Assembly: GCA_947630875.1 (NCBI GenBank)
Contig: CANRJG010000008.1
Coordinates: 1-59,722, forward strand
DNA: 59,722 bases
DNA from: an uncultured Lachnospiraceae bacterium
Lineage (GTDB): Bacteria; Bacillota; Clostridia; Lachnospirales; Lachnospiraceae
Direction: 5' to 3'
Within the stretch, counting starts at the first letter, position 1; each line of letters opens with the position of its first letter. Under the pieces are notes generated by a model that did not search any database, was not told the DNA's origin, and was given only the letters and a program-made list of their open reading frames with translations. Position numbers and translations under genes: made by a program. Below, one piece after another: positions 59,301-59,722 of the stretch.

Positions 59301-59657
59301 TATTTTGAAGAACTTGGCATTGATCGCCTCTTTATTGATGAAGCGGACAGTTACAAGAACTTATTCACCTATACGAAAATGACGAACGTGGGCGGTATAT
59401 CACAGTCAGAGGCACAGAAATCTTCTGATCTTTTTGCGAAATGCCGCTACATGGATGAAATCACCGGCAGCAAGGGTGTTATCTTTGCAACCGGTACGCC
59501 TATATCAAACAGTATGGTGGAAATGTTTACAATGCAGAAATACTTGCAATACAATGTGCTGGAAAGAAACGATCTGCTGTTCTTTGACAACTGGGCTTCT
59601 ACGTTTGGTGAGACCGTAAGTGCAATCGAGCTGTCACCGGAGGGGTATAATTTTTGA
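56358..59657 (+). CDS. DNA methyltransferase-helicase (large antirestriction-type protein), cut short
   Basis: 1099 residues from ATG 56358 (GGAGG). The methyltransferase part has the AdoMet motif DPCCGTGHF (near 167) and NFPFG (near 231). The SNF2-type helicase part has VVGAGKTYSMA (Walker A, near 836), IDEADSY (Walker B, near 993) and ATGTPISNS. Plasmid relatives of this type are usually longer, continuing past the ELSPEG motif. Here that motif is followed by YNF and a stop at 59655, so the gene is interrupted or frameshifted near the window edge. Confidence 0.85.
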   Translation: MFGQSIIEGQVNIFDFMQMFSSETTEHTEAATNDGASTVTNIKRPAGNTAVKQQFVIPDDFIVPTTKKERFDANVKAIQIVKACEREDRPATPEEQEILASYVGWGSLSEAFSEKSKSVVLKNLLSVEEYTSAEASTLTAFYTPPVVIKAIYQALGKMGLRKGNLLDPCCGTGHFIGGKPDSLTGCNVYAVELDEISGKIAKLLYPEADISICGFENSSFSDNSFDVVVGNFPFGQIKILDRRYDKYHFSIHDYFIAKALDLVRPGGVLAFITSSWTMDKHNASIREYIAARANLLGAIRLPDNTFKKNAGTEVTSDILFLQKKDCIENEKPDWLELDETEDKIVMNRYFIEHPQMVLGKMAMVSSQYGEKTACKAFKNVDFEDQLFHAISEIRGTISNEASSITEDSVEDEIPADLSVKNYSFTLVDDKLYFRENSVMRKVSVNATARERIIGMLKIRDCVKELIKMQMDNSPFTMIRMKQVELNDMYDKFTKKYGLLNRRGNRVFSDDCSYPLLCSLEILDDAGRMVRKADMFTKQTIKPYTKVFHVESSAEALAVSIAEKAGVDMEYMEYLTNKPEDEIESDLRGVIFRLPYADGKTGTFVTADTYLSGNVREKLETAKEAAKTNPAFLVNVEALQKVQPVDLNPSEISVRLGATWIPATDVEDFMIDLLNLTPYDRNSHHVEYNPYTGSWTIQNKNSGWQIDVTRTYGTQQATAYRLMEDALNQKDTRIYDYNYDDQGKCKAVVNRKKTAVVQGKQDIIKQKFLDWIWQDDERRERLLRTYNDKYNSTRPREYDGSNLSLVGMNPTITLNKHQLDGIARVIYGGNTLLAHVVGAGKTYSMAAAAMEMKRLGICNKSMVVVPNHIIEQFASEWLNLYPAANLLVATKKDFQKENRRKFCARIATSDIDAVIIGQSQFEKIPISLQRRRQQIQDQIDEIEYGIEQSGCSLSVKEMQRMRKNLMIRLETLNDLQRKDGCMYFEELGIDRLFIDEADSYKNLFTYTKMTNVGGISQSEAQKSSDLFAKCRYMDEITGSKGVIFATGTPISNSMVEMFTMQKYLQYNVLERNDLLFFDNWASTFGETVSAIELSPEGYNF

Positions 59658-59722
59658 GGATGATGAAATCGTACTTTTCTAAATGAAAAGAGACGGTCAA
59701 AGGCGGTTTCGAGGTTGCCGAA

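Noticed and set aside
59640-59722. A group I intron or IStron beginning inside the methyltransferase-helicase.
   Set aside because: Only about 75 bases are visible and no guide pairing or core motif could be recognised; kept only as an open possibility in the findings.

Overview
The window looks like part of a large accessory element (conjugative plasmid, integrative element or phage-plasmid) of a gut-type Clostridia host, Lachnospiraceae or Ruminococcaceae-like. This is inferred from AAAGGAG ribosome binding sites, A/T-rich spacers, a dockerin-bearing leucine-rich repeat protein, a sortase-anchored fibro-slime/Cna-B surface protein, and many gene families typical of Firmicutes mobile DNA (YopX, ASCH, DUF3850, DUF5131, DUF5688, DUF7666, ArdC, RadC, SSB). 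No capsid, tail, terminase, relaxase or replication initiator is visible, so the kind of element is not decided here.

Layout. 1-660: the 5' part of an insertion-sequence transposase on the minus strand. 0.68-4.3 kb: a ParF-like ATPase, a secreted LRR-dockerin protein and a ribbon-helix-helix (ParG-like) protein on the minus strand, with small orphan genes. 4.5-22.5 kb: a long plus-strand run of phage-type accessory genes (AP2 DNA-binding protein, SleB-type hydrolase, DNA methyltransferase, ASCH protein, two CX3CX2C iron-sulfur proteins, a PD-(D/E)XK-like protein, lipoproteins) ending in a 1983-residue surface adhesin. 22.9-26.1 kb: a minus-strand operon of small proteins, facing a small XRE-type regulator across a compact operator region. 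27.2-59.7 kb: three plus-strand operons, each started by the same module (AT-rich operator, an identical TTGCAA-17-TATAAT promoter, and a leader RNA of about 160-170 nt with four hairpins, the last a terminator). Operon B carries a fused SbcD-SbcC nuclease-ATPase and a CHC2/Toprim primase-like protein; operon C a DUF7666 pentapeptide-repeat protein, a membrane-anchored nuclease and RadC; operon D SSB, a HigBA-like toxin-antitoxin pair, ArdC and a methyltransferase-helicase.

Four things stand out. (1) A group II intron splits the fused sbcDC gene, and exact removal restores one 1287-codon frame; a second copy lies just before ardC, and in each copy the predicted EBS1 and EBS2 match its own exon. 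(2) The three leader modules, plus intrinsic-terminator-like hairpins just upstream of many internal genes, suggest processive antitermination or attenuation. (3) A family of tRNA-like, T-loop-containing RNA elements occurs at 13.9, 15.5, 22.7 and 24.6 kb. (4) A TTAAGTAAATAC motif recurs at five places, next to the ribbon-helix-helix gene and in front of each leader promoter, as expected of a partition/repressor regulon.

All assignments come from reading the sequence; no database search or folding program was run.
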